A DNA stretch of 64,000 nucleotides from Tenrec ecaudatus. Taxonomy: Eukaryota > Chordata > Mammalia > Afrosoricida > Tenrecidae. The stretch spans positions 142,888,721 to 142,952,720 of the forward strand of contig NC_134530.1 in the NCBI RefSeq assembly GCF_050624435.1, written 5' to 3'. Below the pieces are notes generated by a model. The model worked only from the letters and a program-made list of their open reading frames with translations, was not told where the DNA came from and searched no databases. Below, piece after piece: positions 1-11,469 of this stretch (its first letter is position 1; every line of letters starts with the position of its first letter). The translations under genes and the position numbers were made by a program.

Positions 1-1579
1 GATCCTGATTTGTCCGGTTACTTAGTGGGTTTTTTTAAGGTGGTCTTTGATCAGAATTGAGGCGATACAAGACAAATACATATAATACTAATTACAGTTT
101 TTTCTCCCCTGGAACTTTTCCGTTCTTTATCTTCTAGCTTCTTACAAATAATCAGTATTTCTCCTTGCATCGAAGCACAGAATTGAAGAGATGGGTTGGG
201 CTTAAAATAGGCTGAGAGCTTAGATGACTTTATCAGGGTGAGAAAACAAGTAAATGGTTATATTTTCATTCCAGCTTTTGACTCCTTATAATTTAGATTT
301 TTTTAAGCTTTCTAAATTTAGTGTACTGTTCAAACACCACAAAGTTGAGCTTACTACATCTCTTCAGAAAAGAAAAGGCAGTAACTTTGGAAGACCTTAC
401 TGTGTCATATTTAAATAACTGACATGGCGAAGTCCAAGATCTCAAATAGTTTCTAATGAATAATGAACTGTACTTTGTCCACATATCGACCCCTACCACT
501 ACACATATTTATAGTGAGCTTTATGTGTTTTGTCTCAATAGTCATATATGTACACGTACATCCAAAGAATTTGAAAAGCACTTATAATGGAAATCTTTCT
601 ATTCGTTGTAATGGAAATCTTAAGTTTCTTTTTCTCACTTGATGAGATTTTTTTTTTTAAAGCATGTCCCTGTTCCTAAGTGGTGGTGTACTAGGCTTGT
701 TTCTGAATGCTTCTATTTAAATCTGTTTTTTATTGTGTTTACAAATCTAAGGTCCTCTATTTAAGCTAACGTATTGTTTTCTTCCTTAGATATCTGCAGC
801 GATTATATTTGGAAAATACTGTATATCTGAACACTTAAGTGTGTGTGAGTGCAAGCAGTTTTACGTATAGCTCTTTTTTCCTGTTTAGATAACAAATCTC
901 ACTTTCCTTGTGTGCTTGCACTATAGGTTTGGGACTGACAATAGCTGACTAACATGTCCTGAGCTGTGAGAGGGCATAGCAAGAAGGCCTTCATGCGGTA
1001 ATGACCCTTTTCAGAGACAATGGTCATCATGGATTATGCGTTTCCAATTATTTGTTCATTTATTTATTTTCTACATAACTCTAAATTAGAAACCTCACTG
1101 CTTCATGGCAGTTGGTTTGCTATTGCTTCCAGTTTTATTAGGGCTTCATTTTATATTAGCTGTTAAAAGATTACCTACTTTTAGACAGGAATTGTCTGAA
1201 GTCGTTCATGTGTTGCTAGGTGTACAAACATCCACAGAAGTAAAGAATATGTACTTGTTAGGGTATGGACTGTGAATTTAAGTCAGTTGTTCCACGTAGT
1301 TTAGGGCTGTAGGGTAGGGGGTTTTTCTTAGACTTTGTTAAGAGACCAGGTCCCTTTATGCCCAGGAGGCTGCAGGGTTTGTTCTCACCTGCATGCACAC
1401 ACTAAGCCCGAGTATTGCTGTGTCATTCATTACCAGATTAGTAAGGTACACAAATTGAAATTTTTCTGTTACAATTTTTTTATATTTGAGATACCAAAGA
1501 TGGTGATATTTTTATAGATTTCGTGTGTACGTTTGGAATACTCTTTTTGACGGCTAGGGTATCTCTTGTGTTTCTGTAG
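1..1579 (+). other. PRPF38B: PRPF38B intron (3' portion)
   Basis: AT-rich, non-coding, ending in the acceptor at 1578-1579. The preceding exon is not in the window. I see no repeat family or further coding exon here. Confidence 0.8.
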
Positions 1580-1803
1580 GACCTAGATGTGAAGGCTGGT
1601 GGAGGCTGTGTAATGACCATTGGAGAAATGCTACGGTCTTTTCTCACAAAACTGGAGTGGTTTTCTACCTTGTTTCCAAGAATTCCAGTCCCAGTTCAGA
1701 AGAATATTGATCAACAGATTAAAACCCGACCGAGAAAAATCAAGAAAGAGGTGAAGGAAGGCCCTGAGGAGATAGACAGACATGTTGAGCGCCGACGTTC
1801 AAG
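1580..1803 (+). CDS. PRPF38B: PRPF38B penultimate coding exon (end of PRP38 domain)
   Basis: Acceptor tttctgtag precedes 1580 and donor gtgaga follows 1803. The exon starts in phase 0 (GAC CTA GAT) and ends with two bases of a split Arg codon. It encodes about 75 residues: the last helices of the PRP38 domain (motif TIGEMLRSFLTKLEWF) and the basic start of the RS tail (RHVERRRS). Confidence 0.96.
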
Positions 1804-2934
1804 GTGAGACAAATGCTTGATAATACTTGTTTTATAAATATGCTCTGTAGAAAGCTAATGTAAACTGAAAGGAGATGTTTATACCATTCATCCTAAATTC
1901 CTGACTTCCCAGCAAAGGTGACTTTCTGCCTTTCTGTGTATTCTCAACGTAGCTGTGCATCTGTAAAAAGAACACACAGGTTTTCCCTGTAATTGTTGAT
2001 TTGTATGTAAACTAGAGACCTAAGTAAACAATACTGATGAAAGTAAAATTTTTATGATACACTTTTCTGTTGGCATTTTCTTCTTAGGTCTCCCAGGAGA
2101 TCCCTTAGTCCACGGAGGTCCCCCAGAAGATCAAGAAGCAGAAGCCATCATCGAGAGGGTCATGGATCTTCTAGTTTTGACAGAGAATTAGAAAGGGAGA
2201 AAGAACGCCAGCGACTAGAACGTGAAGCCAAAGAAAGAGAAAAGGAAAGGCGAAGATCCAGAAGTACTGATCGGGGATTAGAGCGTAGGCGTAGCAGGAG
2301 TAGGGAAAGGCATCGAAGTCGCAGTCGAAGTCGTGATAGGAAAGGGGATAGAAGGGACAGGGATCGAGAAAGAGAGAAAGAAAATGAGAGAGGTAGAAGA
2401 CGGGATCGGGACTATGATAAGGAGCGGGGTCTGGACAGAGATAAGGAGCGGGAGCGATCCAGAGAACGGTCCAAGGAACGAAGGAGTAGAGGTGATGTAG
2501 AGGAGAAGAAACACAAAGATGACAAAGATGACAGACGGCACAGAGAAGACAAAAAGGAATTCAAGAAAGAGAAAAAGCACAGTAGAAGTCGAAGCAGAGA
2601 GAGGAAACATAGGAGCAGGAGCAGGAATGCAGGGAAGCGGAGTCGAAGCAGGAGCCGAGAGAAGTCAAGCAAACACAAAAATGAAAGTAAAGAAAAATCA
2701 AACAAGCGAAGTAGAAGTGGCAGTCAAGGAAGAACTGACAGTATTGAAAAAAGGAAACGAGAACATAGCCCCGGCAAAGAAAAGTCTAGAAAGCGTAGCA
2801 GAAGCAAAGAACGTTCCCACAAACGAGATCACAGTGATAGTAAGGACCAGTCAGACAAACAGGATCGTCAGAGGAGCCAAAGTATAGAACGAGAGAGCCA
2901 AGAAAAACATAAAAACAAAGAGGAGACTGTGTGA
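1580..2934 (+). CDS. PRPF38B: PRPF38B, 3' part of the gene (two last coding exons)
   Basis: Pre-mRNA-splicing factor 38B, a PRP38-family protein; the family acts in the nucleus during spliceosome activation. CDS here is join(1580-1803, 2088-2934), 1071 nt, encoding the C-terminal 356 residues plus stop; the 5' exons lie outside the window. The first exon encodes the end of the PRP38 domain (DLDVKAGGGCVMTIGEMLRS), and the second encodes a long Arg/Ser/Glu/Lys-rich tail with many RS and RE/KE dipeptides, ending KNKEETV. The splice junction restores an Arg codon (AG+G). Both exons align in order with the human protein as I remember it, and no frame breaks are seen. Antisense open frames over the RS region are shadows of its biased codons. 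Followed 17 kb downstream by FNDC7 on the same strand, the order I recall for human 1p13.3. Confidence 0.97.
1804..2087 (+). other. PRPF38B: PRPF38B last intron
   Basis: 284-bp GT-AG intron between the two coding exons, starting gtgaga and ending cttcttag. No other feature is visible. Confidence 0.93.
2088..2934 (+). CDS. PRPF38B: PRPF38B terminal coding exon (RS/RE-rich tail)
   Basis: Acceptor ttcttcttag precedes 2088 and the stop TGA is 2932-2934. The exon encodes about 281 residues of low-complexity RS, RE, KE and SRSR repeats, typical of SR-related splicing proteins whose tail is a phosphorylation and interaction region. The reading frame is open throughout. Strong purine bias (AGA/CGA/GAA) explains the overlapping antisense open frames. 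Confidence 0.97.
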
Positions 2935-3280
2935 GATTTTTTTTTGTAAAAGTGGATCACATTGAATCCTATAAATGTTTGATGAAATCTGCTTTTATTC
3001 CCCCCTGAGTTAAAATTGTGCAGTAGTTATATACGTTCTTTAAGATCCCTTTAGGCTGCATTTTCATTTCCTCTTTTGTGTAGGGAAGTGCCTTTGTAAT
3101 CCCCTTTATTGCATTGATGTTTTCACCTAATTGTTGAGTTTGACACATGCTGCACAGATTGTTCTTGCATTCTTACTGTTTGTTTGTGTTATTTTTAAAA
3201 ATGTACAGTCTGTACATACGTCCTGAAAATGTTTTGATTCCTTTGGCATGGTTGCCATGTTGGTTAAATTTGTATAAGGC

Positions 3281-3286
3281 AATAAA
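3281..3286 (+). promoter_or_regulatory. PRPF38B: Proximal polyadenylation signal AATAAA of PRPF38B
   Basis: AATAAA about 350 nt after the stop, followed within 30 nt by a U/GU-rich stretch (tttttattttgtaggtgtgg), the normal arrangement for cleavage near 3300. Confidence 0.6.
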
Positions 3287-4081
3287 CTGCCACTAATTCT
3301 ATTTTTATTTTGTAGGTGTGGGATTATGGTTTGTGTACTGAAGTTTAGCATGGCTGTGCTTTTCGTAATAGAATGCAAAGACCGAGACTGAATCTTGGAT
3401 GTGTATTATAGGAGAATTATCTGTGTGCATCCAATGTACATGAAGGCAGCATCTGTAGGATTAACATTCTTGTCCACTGTATATTACCTTGGAAGGCTCT
3501 TGTTACTACGTTACACTTATATACGCCACAGTTACCTTTGAGAGAATTTATGAAAAGTTAGTTTCTGATGCAGAGGTTTAAATTAGGCTGTGATTTGATC
3601 AAAAGTCCTTTTAGCATTCTACCTCAAAGGGACACTTAGTAGGCCTAAAATTTATTCACTTTTTCCTTTTCCTTGAAAAGATACATGACGTGTAATCTCT
3701 TTCTTTCTTGCATTCTCAGATTTTAAAATACTATATTAAAGAAAAAATTAATGTCTAAAGCCTAGCATTCTTGCAGCAACCCTATACTAACATGAAACTT
3801 TTGAGGGGGTGGGACAGATGAAAAAGATTTACGTCTCAAGCTTCCAAAGCATTTTTATAAATGGAAAATAAATTATGAAGCAGCTTGATAATGTCCTTTT
3901 TTAAAGATTCAAAACTTTTTTTATTGATAATGACGACTGCTGTTTGAGTTTTTAAACTTACTCTAGAACAGAAATATTAAAGAGTAATGCTATTGTGCAT
4001 TATTTAAAACTATCAGCGAATTGTTTGATAGATTGTTCTTATGATTTGTATTCTGATTACCAAGAACCATCATGAGTGTGG

Positions 4082-4087
4082 AATAAA
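4082..4087 (+). promoter_or_regulatory. PRPF38B: Distal polyadenylation signal AATAAA of PRPF38B
   Basis: AATAAA about 1.15 kb after the stop, followed by a GU/U-rich element (gggtgttggcttttcc). It would give a longer 3' UTR isoform. Confidence 0.5.
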
Positions 4088-4110
4088 TGCTGGATTGAAT
4101 CCTTTATCCT

Positions 4111-5560
4111 GGGTGTTGGCTTTTCCCCGTTTGTTAACTTTTTTAAAAAATATTTTCACGTGGAAAGTGATGACTTGAGAGTAGCATTTTGAATGACACG
4201 ATACTCAGCGTTTTTGTATCATTGCCCAGGTGATAGTGAATCTTACAGATAACCCAGTGGACCAGAACGGACGTGGGTGGTTTATGAGTTCTTACGAATG
4301 GCAGCTCCGTTTGTTAGTGTGGCACTAGGGTGATGCTTTGTATCATCAATTTGTTGCACTTCAAAGATGCTTACTGAAGTATTTTTTATTTGAAACTGCA
4401 TTTTAGACTCAAATGCTTGACTGGAAGAAACTGCGACAAGGTAACTAACTCCTCCGCTCTTAGAGGCCCAAAGTGGTTAGGTTCAGCTATGCCAGATCAA
4501 AGTGTGGGGAATGTAGTGATTTTTCTGGTTAACGTGTGCCTCCAAGCTGCCTTTTGAAACTGTTAAAAGGATGCAGTAAACAACCTGCACGAGAGCTCCA
4601 CATCGATGCTTAGTGCTACTTCATGTCACTGCAGAAAAATGCTTGCTGAAGAGGAGCTTCAGACAGCTTGCTGTTCAAATTACATAATCAAGTGAATATT
4701 TTAGATGCCTAAGAATGTCCCAAGCAGGGGGGAAAAATTAGTAATGAAATTAAGCCAGTTTATCTCACATTGAGTTTTTATAGTATACCTAATTAATGGT
4801 GCTACTCGAATATAGTTCTACTTGGAATGTTAATAGTATGTTTTAGGTGAAATGTGGAATTCACGTGGAGATGAAAGAACTATTACAAACTGCATCTGAT
4901 TTTCTATGACAATGTAAAAAGTGCTTTTGAAAAGCTATAGAGTTTAAAAGTCTCCATAAGGTTTTTGTTCTCACCTTACTAAAATCTTTCCGTGTATTTG
5001 TATTTTTGCATCTGTTTTCTAGTGTTGAGTTTACAATTAACATAGTATTTCCTCAGTCTTCAATTTTTAATATAAAGTGCCCATTAAAGCTGCCCATTTA
5101 GATTCTATTAGTCTGGTTCAGTTCCATAATTACTCTTAATATATCATGATTAATGATTCTTAACCTTATGGGCTCCTCTTTAGGGATTTAATGAAACCTA
5201 TGAATTTTCTCAAACAATGAAAGTACCCCCAAAATGTGCTTGCTATTCAAATTAGCTGAACAACTACTCCATTACCTTCATGCTAGTTACTTTGTTGAGA
5301 AGCACAATTAGGCACACAGTATTTGGGAATGGGTGGCATGGTGAACCAGAATGTTAAGTTCTGGGAAGTCTTAATGGCAATAATTGTTTTGAAAGATAAA
5401 TTATGAGTATAGTGTTTTGTTTGAACCCCCCAGATACATGCTTACTTTAAAACTGCGTTCCCCCACTCCCTGTGGTAAAAATAAAACCGTTCAATGGAAT
5501 TTCAAGATTGATTCCCATCAGTGCCCATGAGAAAGGAACAACTACGCTAACCCTCAGGTG
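4111..5560. other. Intergenic, no feature recognised
   Basis: AT-rich DNA without convincing exons, RNA genes or repeats that I can name. Short open frames lack any recognisable domain. Confidence 0.6.
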
Positions 5561-5564
5561 TCAG

Positions 5565-5705
5565 TTATCACTTGGACTGCGACCCCCAGGGTCTGCTGTT
5601 CCAAACCACTCGTGACTCCCAACAGTTCAAAGCCCCAGAAACTTAGAGGGCCTATTCTACCCTGTCCAATAGAATTGTTAGAGCTTGGTACTAATTCGAT
5701 TCTAT
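5565..5705 (+). mobile_element. AfroSINE, degraded
   Basis: Weak match to the SINE middle and tail: a cagttcaaa-like B-box region, then cctattctaccctgtcc and aattcgattct. Confidence 0.3.
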
Positions 5706-6161
5706 CTTGTAAAGGCTGAATTCAACCTCGAATGATTAAATTACAGGGCTGCTTCAATGGCCTGATTGTATGGGGAGGGGAAATACTTCCTGATCTAAAC
5801 TCTGCAAGACCTCCGCCACATTCCACTTTATGACTACTGCTGAGGGGACTTGTCGTTTTAGAATCATTCTCGGTGTTTGTAGGAAACAACTGTCATAAAT
5901 CAACTGACAAATGTTGGCACCAAAGCCAGCTTAAAATGCAAATTCCAGCCCAGCAATGATAATCTATTCATCATGATCCATAATGATTGCACAGGTAAAA
6001 TGTTTTAGGGTACTTAGAGGGATGTTTTCAGCCTATTGACAGAATGAGGCAACTGATCTTGGGGATTGTCAAATAGCATGCAAGCCGTGAGATGTCACAT
6101 GGTAGGGGGTAGGGCCCAAGGGTATTCACTCAAATCTCCAAGTACCTTAAGCCTGCCAGTA

Positions 6162-6340
6162 AGAAGGCCTGGAGGCATAATGGGCTACAGCTAATCGCAA
6201 GGTCAGCAGTTTGTAAACCCAGCAGCCACTGGGTGAAAGAAGCCGTTGTATTCCTGTAAAGAGTCTTGGAAACCCACAAGGACACGTCTACCCTCCTGTA
6301 GGGTCACTATGAGAGGGCAGCAACTCGAAGTCCACCAATT
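6162..6340 (+). mobile_element. AfroSINE
   Basis: tRNA-like head (aaggcctggaggcataatgg, caaggtcagcagttt) followed by cctgtaaagagtcttggaaa and the tail gtagggtcactatgag. Confidence 0.7.
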
Positions 6341-6344
6341 TTCA

Positions 6345-9055
6345 ACTGGCCTTGCAAGAGGCAATCTAAAGCCATGTTTTGGGAACCCAACCTAAAGGCT
6401 TACGTGGCTGGTGAGTGGATTCTGAGTTACAGAACAATTTCATAAGGTTTATAAGACTAAATCTGTACTGGAGCTGGTAGGCTCATTCGTTAGAGTAACG
6501 TGTGAGCCCCAAACCTGTGGTTAGCAGCAAATGCTTATTAACCTGCTGTGCCAGGACACCCGTTCGCCCCCCCTCCTTTGCCCTGTAGCCACCTGAGGTT
6601 AGCGAAATCTAAGACAGTCCTGATGCGAGTGGAGCAAATGCACCTTTGAGGAAAGTACTCTTTCCCTCTCCCTCAGGAAGGCTGAGGTCACCTGAGTGTT
6701 GCGTAGGCAGTAATAGAACCACCAGGAGACAGCATGTTTCTCTATGTAGTTCAGTACTTTATTGCATTATTTGGGAGCAACCGTTCTCACACCTGAATTG
6801 TTCTCAATAAAGGCAATGCCCCAATTAGATCCTTAACTAGAGTTGCTGATAGCAATTTAATCCCATAGAGACTGCTCAGGGAAGACTTTAAAATAACAAT
6901 TGTTTGGTTTTTAGAAGATTTCCAGGGATATTTTTTGGCTTAAGGTTTACAGATTATTTCAGGGCAATAGTTTGAGGGGTTCACCCAACCTTCCTGGATC
7001 CAGGAAGCCTGGAGTCTGAATAATTAAAATTCTGTACTGCATTTCCCTTCTTTCTATCAGGATTCTGATCAAAATGTCCAGTAATGGTCGCAGGACATCA
7101 TCTATTTCTTGTTTCATGACAAATGGAGACCAGAGAAACTCGTAGATACTGGGTGCACACAGCCAATATAGGTATCGGTTCATTGAACATTTCCTGACCC
7201 TGTGCTGGCAAATTGAGCTACACTAAGCCTTGTGCAGAGATGACCACAGATTAGGGATGTGCCCATCACCAACCAAGTCCACCATTCATTCTTTGAGATA
7301 CTGAAGCCGGACCTTGTAAACATTTCTCCTTGGCCAGCAGCTTTGTCAGAAAATGCAGGAGGGGGTGCTGCATGACAGAAGGGACCTTAAATGATGCTGG
7401 TGAGTTTTTTCTTGGTTCTGCAGTGTGTAGGGGCCAGTGGCATTCAGGGCACCCCGTGTTGTCTACCCCCAGTAAATGTCAGTGGCCCCTTCCTGGGCTA
7501 GGGAGGCAGCCTCCCAGCAAGTTCACCGTGGCCTGCCATCTTCTCACCAACTGGAGCCTCCGAGGGCAACTTTCCATTGAGTTTCATTAGCACCCACGCA
7601 GGTGCTTTCCCAACAAGTCTCAGCAGAGCCCCAGTGGGTGGCTTTCTAGCCAGTTTGGTTGACACCCCCTGCTTCCCAGCCCTGGACGGCATCACCTCAG
7701 CAAATTGTGGCCCACACCCACACTGCCTCCAACAAAGTCTGAATCTCAGTCTTCGGAAACACTTCCAAAATATGCTCCTTCCTTGGAGCGAATGAATGCC
7801 TTAGCCCAGGAGGTAGTGGCTGCTCCCATCACAAATCCTCTCTTCTCTGACTTCTTTTTACCCTGATAAATTAATCCCCTGAACCTAATTCCTTATGCTA
7901 GGCTACTGTTCAAATAATCATGTATTTTTTTGTTTCTGAGTGGGTAATAACTGATAGTTAGTTTGATATATCAGTCCTAAGACTTGCCTGATGGCCCCAG
8001 AAGTAAAGAAAGGACTTAGAAATTTGTTGAAAATTATGTCAATATGATGACAAACCAGAATTAGTCCTTAGAAGAATGGAGAAGACTTGTGTAGATGCCA
8101 TCGGAGGGTGGTTATGTGAAAAAGATACCCAAACAAACGAATGCTCCCTGAGGCTGCTTTGATTAGTGCTGGTTTTCTAGGTCTGCCCTCTGGTCAATGA
8201 ATAGCTTCAGAACTGCTCTGTGGGCCTTAAGCTGCCCCGAGTTTCTCTTTTGAGCATCTCAAAGGCCTCACATTGGTTTCTTTCACTGGGAAGGTCAGGT
8301 GCCCCTAATCGGTGAGGGCTTTCCTAATATTTTCCCACCATTGAATTCTTATCTGAATATCAACACCAGAAGGACACTGCCATTGAGTTTATTTAGCAAA
8401 GAAATGTATAGAGTCACAGAAGTTTCAGGTAAAATGCCTATTCCTTGGTAGAAATGACCGACCCAAAAGGAGATGGGCATGTAGGGATATGGTAACAGAA
8501 TATGCTATAAGTTAACCAATCGACCCATGCCATTGAATTGATTTTCAATCACAGCCTCCTTGTATAGGATTGTTGCGGCTGTAAGTCAGAATGGAAGCAA
8601 GAAAGCCTCGTCTTTTTCCTGCAGACCTTGTGGTTAGCAGTCTCGCCCCATCTAGCGCACAATACCGCCAGGACTCCTTCATAATATGAATTAGGGGCAC
8701 TCTAAACCTCATCGCTTCCCATCTCCCTGGACCAGCCCCAGTCCACATTCCTTCTGTATCCCTTTTTAATGTCTTCCACAATGGCTATTTAAAATTTCAC
8801 CATTGCTTAAGGTTTGTATTTACCTCCCCACATGGTCTCACTTTTATCGAGATAATCAGGTAGAACTTGCTCCCTGAAATTGGAGGGTAAGCTGCAATCA
8901 CCTCAGCACTGTTTTCCTCCTTCCTCCCTCCTTCAGCTAAACCACATTCTGCCCTAGGCTGATCACTGTGCTCTGAGTCCCATTTCACTCGTGTGGCAGG
9001 GGCGGTCTACTGTCACACTAATTGCCCCGTCTTTCCTTCTGGAATGTGCACTCAA
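6345..9055. other. Intergenic, no gene recognised
   Basis: No exon, RNA gene or repeat that I can classify. Around 7480-7700 there is a slightly repetitive C-rich stretch that keeps short frames open on both strands (repeated cagcaag / caagtc / agccagtt phrases); this looks like a degenerate tandem duplication rather than coding sequence. Confidence 0.5.
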
Positions 9056-9059
9056 CTGC

Positions 9060-9205
9060 GAGTCCTGGTGGCGTGGTGGGTTAGGCATGGCGCTGCTACC
9101 CGCAAGGACAGCAGGACACACCAGCTGCCTCATGGGAGCGGTCAAGATGGAAACCCTCGGAGGCGATCCTAAAAGGTTGTTATGAGTCAGCATTAATTCA
9201 GAGAC
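9060..9205 (+). mobile_element. AfroSINE
   Basis: Head gagtcctggtggcgtggtgg, internal caaggacagcag, and tail ggttgttatgagtcagca. Confidence 0.65.
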
Positions 9206-9242
9206 AGTTACATTTTGGGGTTCAGTTATACTTGTGGTAGGA

Positions 9243-9351
9243 ACCCGCATGGCACCATGTGTTAAATTTGCCTGGTAATGGAACCGTCAGCAGTTGGAAC
9301 TCACCATCTTCTCCAAGGGTGAAAGACAAGACAGCTTCCATCAAGATTGGT
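9243..9351 (+). mobile_element. AfroSINE, 3' truncated
   Basis: Head and middle of the SINE (tggcaccatgtgttaaattt, gtcagcagttgg, ctccaagggtgaaagac), running directly into the tail of an antisense RTE. Confidence 0.5.
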
Positions 9352-10036
9352 CTTGGATGCTGTCGAGTGGGCTGTGGCCCATAGGGACCCTCTGTGCCAC
9401 AGAAGTAAACACCGATAGTCCTGCCATCCTCACACTCATTCCCATGGCTGAGCCCGGGGATGCAGCCGCTGTGTCCATCCAGCTAGTCAGAGATCTTCCG
9501 GTTTCACTGCCCTCGTACTGAACCAAGCATGAAGTTCTTCTCCAGGGGACAGGTCACTCTTGACACCCATCCAAAGTACATGAGACCAAGTCTCTCCATC
9601 CCCGCCTCCAAGGCCGTACTTCTTCCAAGACAGATTTGTTTGTTTTATTCTTTGCCTGAACCACAATGAAAATGCATCGATTCTTCCTCAGTCTTCCTTA
9701 TTCGATGTCCAACTTTCACATGCATACGACGCAATGAAACATACGCATGTTAGTCCTTAAAGTAACACGTGACTTTTCAACACTTTAATGAGGTCTTGTG
9801 CAACAGATTTACCTCATACAATACTTGCTTTGATCTCTGACTGCTACTCCCAGAGACAAAATCCTTGACAGCGTCAGGCTTTCTCCACTTATCTGGTCCC
9901 ATGATGAGGAGTTGGGCCTTCTTGACACTGAATTGTAATCCTGTCTCAAGGCTGCCGTGCTTGATCCTGATCAGCAAGTGTCTCAAGTCCATTCACTTTC
10001 AGCATGCAAGGTTATGTCATCTGCATATCCAAGGTA
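9352..10036 (-). mobile_element. RTE-type LINE fragment (3' tail and reverse-transcriptase C-terminal half)
   Basis: The reverse complement reads as the end of an RTE/BovB-like ORF. The minus-strand frame at 9777-9992 contains SVKKAQLLIMGPDK, the thumb-region motif of RTE reverse transcriptases, interrupted by stops. The element's 3' tail lies at the left end (gctgtcgagtgg). The copy breaks at about 10036, where an L1-like fragment begins, and resumes near 11470. Confidence 0.75.
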
Positions 10037-10854
10037 CAATTGCTGCCACCATCAGTTTCAAAGCTTTTTCTTTCTTCTTGAAGTCTTTGATATCAGCCAC
10101 CCTACCCCCAGAAACTTTTATTAGTATTTGCTGTATCTTATACCATCCAATGCATCCGTTCACCTACAATTCTGTTATTCATTCCCCTCGCGTGGGGTTA
10201 ACATCAGTCCCCCTTCCACCCCACCACTTCCCATACCCTCAGGAAATCATTACTCCTATTACTGTTACTGAAGGGTTTACCTATCTTGGACTCCATGCAT
10301 TAAGCCATCTTAACTATACAAATGAACATATGCAAGTCTAACAAGATTAATGAGGTAAAACAAAGACCATAATAGTATGAGGAATAAATATTAAAGAACT
10401 AGAGGATAGTTATATGTTTCATCCATGCTATATCATACTCCGTGTGACCCTTCTGTGAAGGACTACCCAATAATCTTACAGGTGGGTTTGGGGGTCTCCA
10501 CTTTGTCTACATGCCTTCATGTCAATTTGATTGCTTGTTTTTGAACTTCTGATACCTATTCTCATTGACGTGTGCCATGATCACACAGGCTGGTGTGTTT
10601 CTTCCATGTGGGCTTTGTTGTTTTCCTGGTAGAAGACCTCTTGTTTAACTTCAAACCTTTAAGAACCCAGACATCTTTTAATAGCCAGGCACCATCACCT
10701 TTCTTCACCACATTTGCTTATACATCCATTTGTCTTCAGCAATCATATCAGGAAGGTGAGTACCATACAGTGCCACATTATTAGAACAAACCATTCTTGT
10801 ACTGAGGTAAGATTTAAGTAGCAGCCCAAAGTCCATCTGCTTCCTGGTGTGTGT

Positions 10855-10895
<41 letters not shown>

Positions 10896-11420
10896 AATAC
10901 ACCTATCTTTATATCTTTACACATATATAATTTTTACTTTATTCTTTTTTCCTCTTTCTTTTTTCTTTCCTCCTACCCCACTATCATGCTTACCCATTGT
11001 CACCTCTCAGTAATTCCTCTCTGACACATTTCAATTGAACAAACACGACTAGGAGTACACCCTCCTCACCATCCATTTTAGATCCCTTGCTATTCCCCTG
11101 TCCCTGTCATTATTGGCTCACCACCTTCTTCCTCTTCTCCCATTCCTCCCAGCCCACCTACCCCTTATCTCCCAATTCTGAGCTGTCGGTATCACTTTCT
11201 CCTTGGGATTGCTTATCCTGCCTATCTTATTATATAGATAAAAGGAGACAGAAAGAAAGACCATACAAATAGTTCCCAGTCTGTTGTCCTGACCCAGAGT
11301 AAATGAGAATCTCTCTGTTAAATAACAAGCAGACCCTGATATACTCCATTAGCCCAATGCCCTTTTCCTTCAGAGATCCATCTCCCAGGACCCATTTACC
11401 TAACCCTAGTCCTCAGCATT
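10037..11420 (-). mobile_element. L1-like 3' region, antisense, inside an RTE
   Basis: The reverse complement of about 10040-10530 matches, phrase by phrase, the element at 16976-17662 (gctgatatcaaagact, atgatggtggcag, aactatcctctagttctt). It lies between two parts of the antisense RTE, so it inserted into or replaced its middle. A CA microsatellite lies within it. Confidence 0.6.
10847..10892. repeat. (GT)n(AC)n microsatellite
   Basis: A short GT run followed by about 18 AC units, self-complementary at the junction (gtgtgtacacac). Confidence 0.97.
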
Positions 11421-11469
11421 CTTGATCGAGGGGCATGTCTCTGACAAGATCCAATTGCTCTTCCTGCAG

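Larger units (their letters stand above)
2935..4110 (+). other. PRPF38B: PRPF38B 3' UTR
   Basis: AT-rich untranslated sequence after the stop codon. Several candidate polyadenylation hexamers occur (3281, about 3867, 4082), so the 3' end is likely heterogeneous; the exact cleavage sites cannot be fixed from sequence alone. No conserved ORF is present. Confidence 0.7.

Noticed and set aside
2278..2705. Two minus-strand open frames over the PRPF38B tail
   Set aside because: Shadow frames caused by the purine-rich RS/RE codons of PRPF38B.
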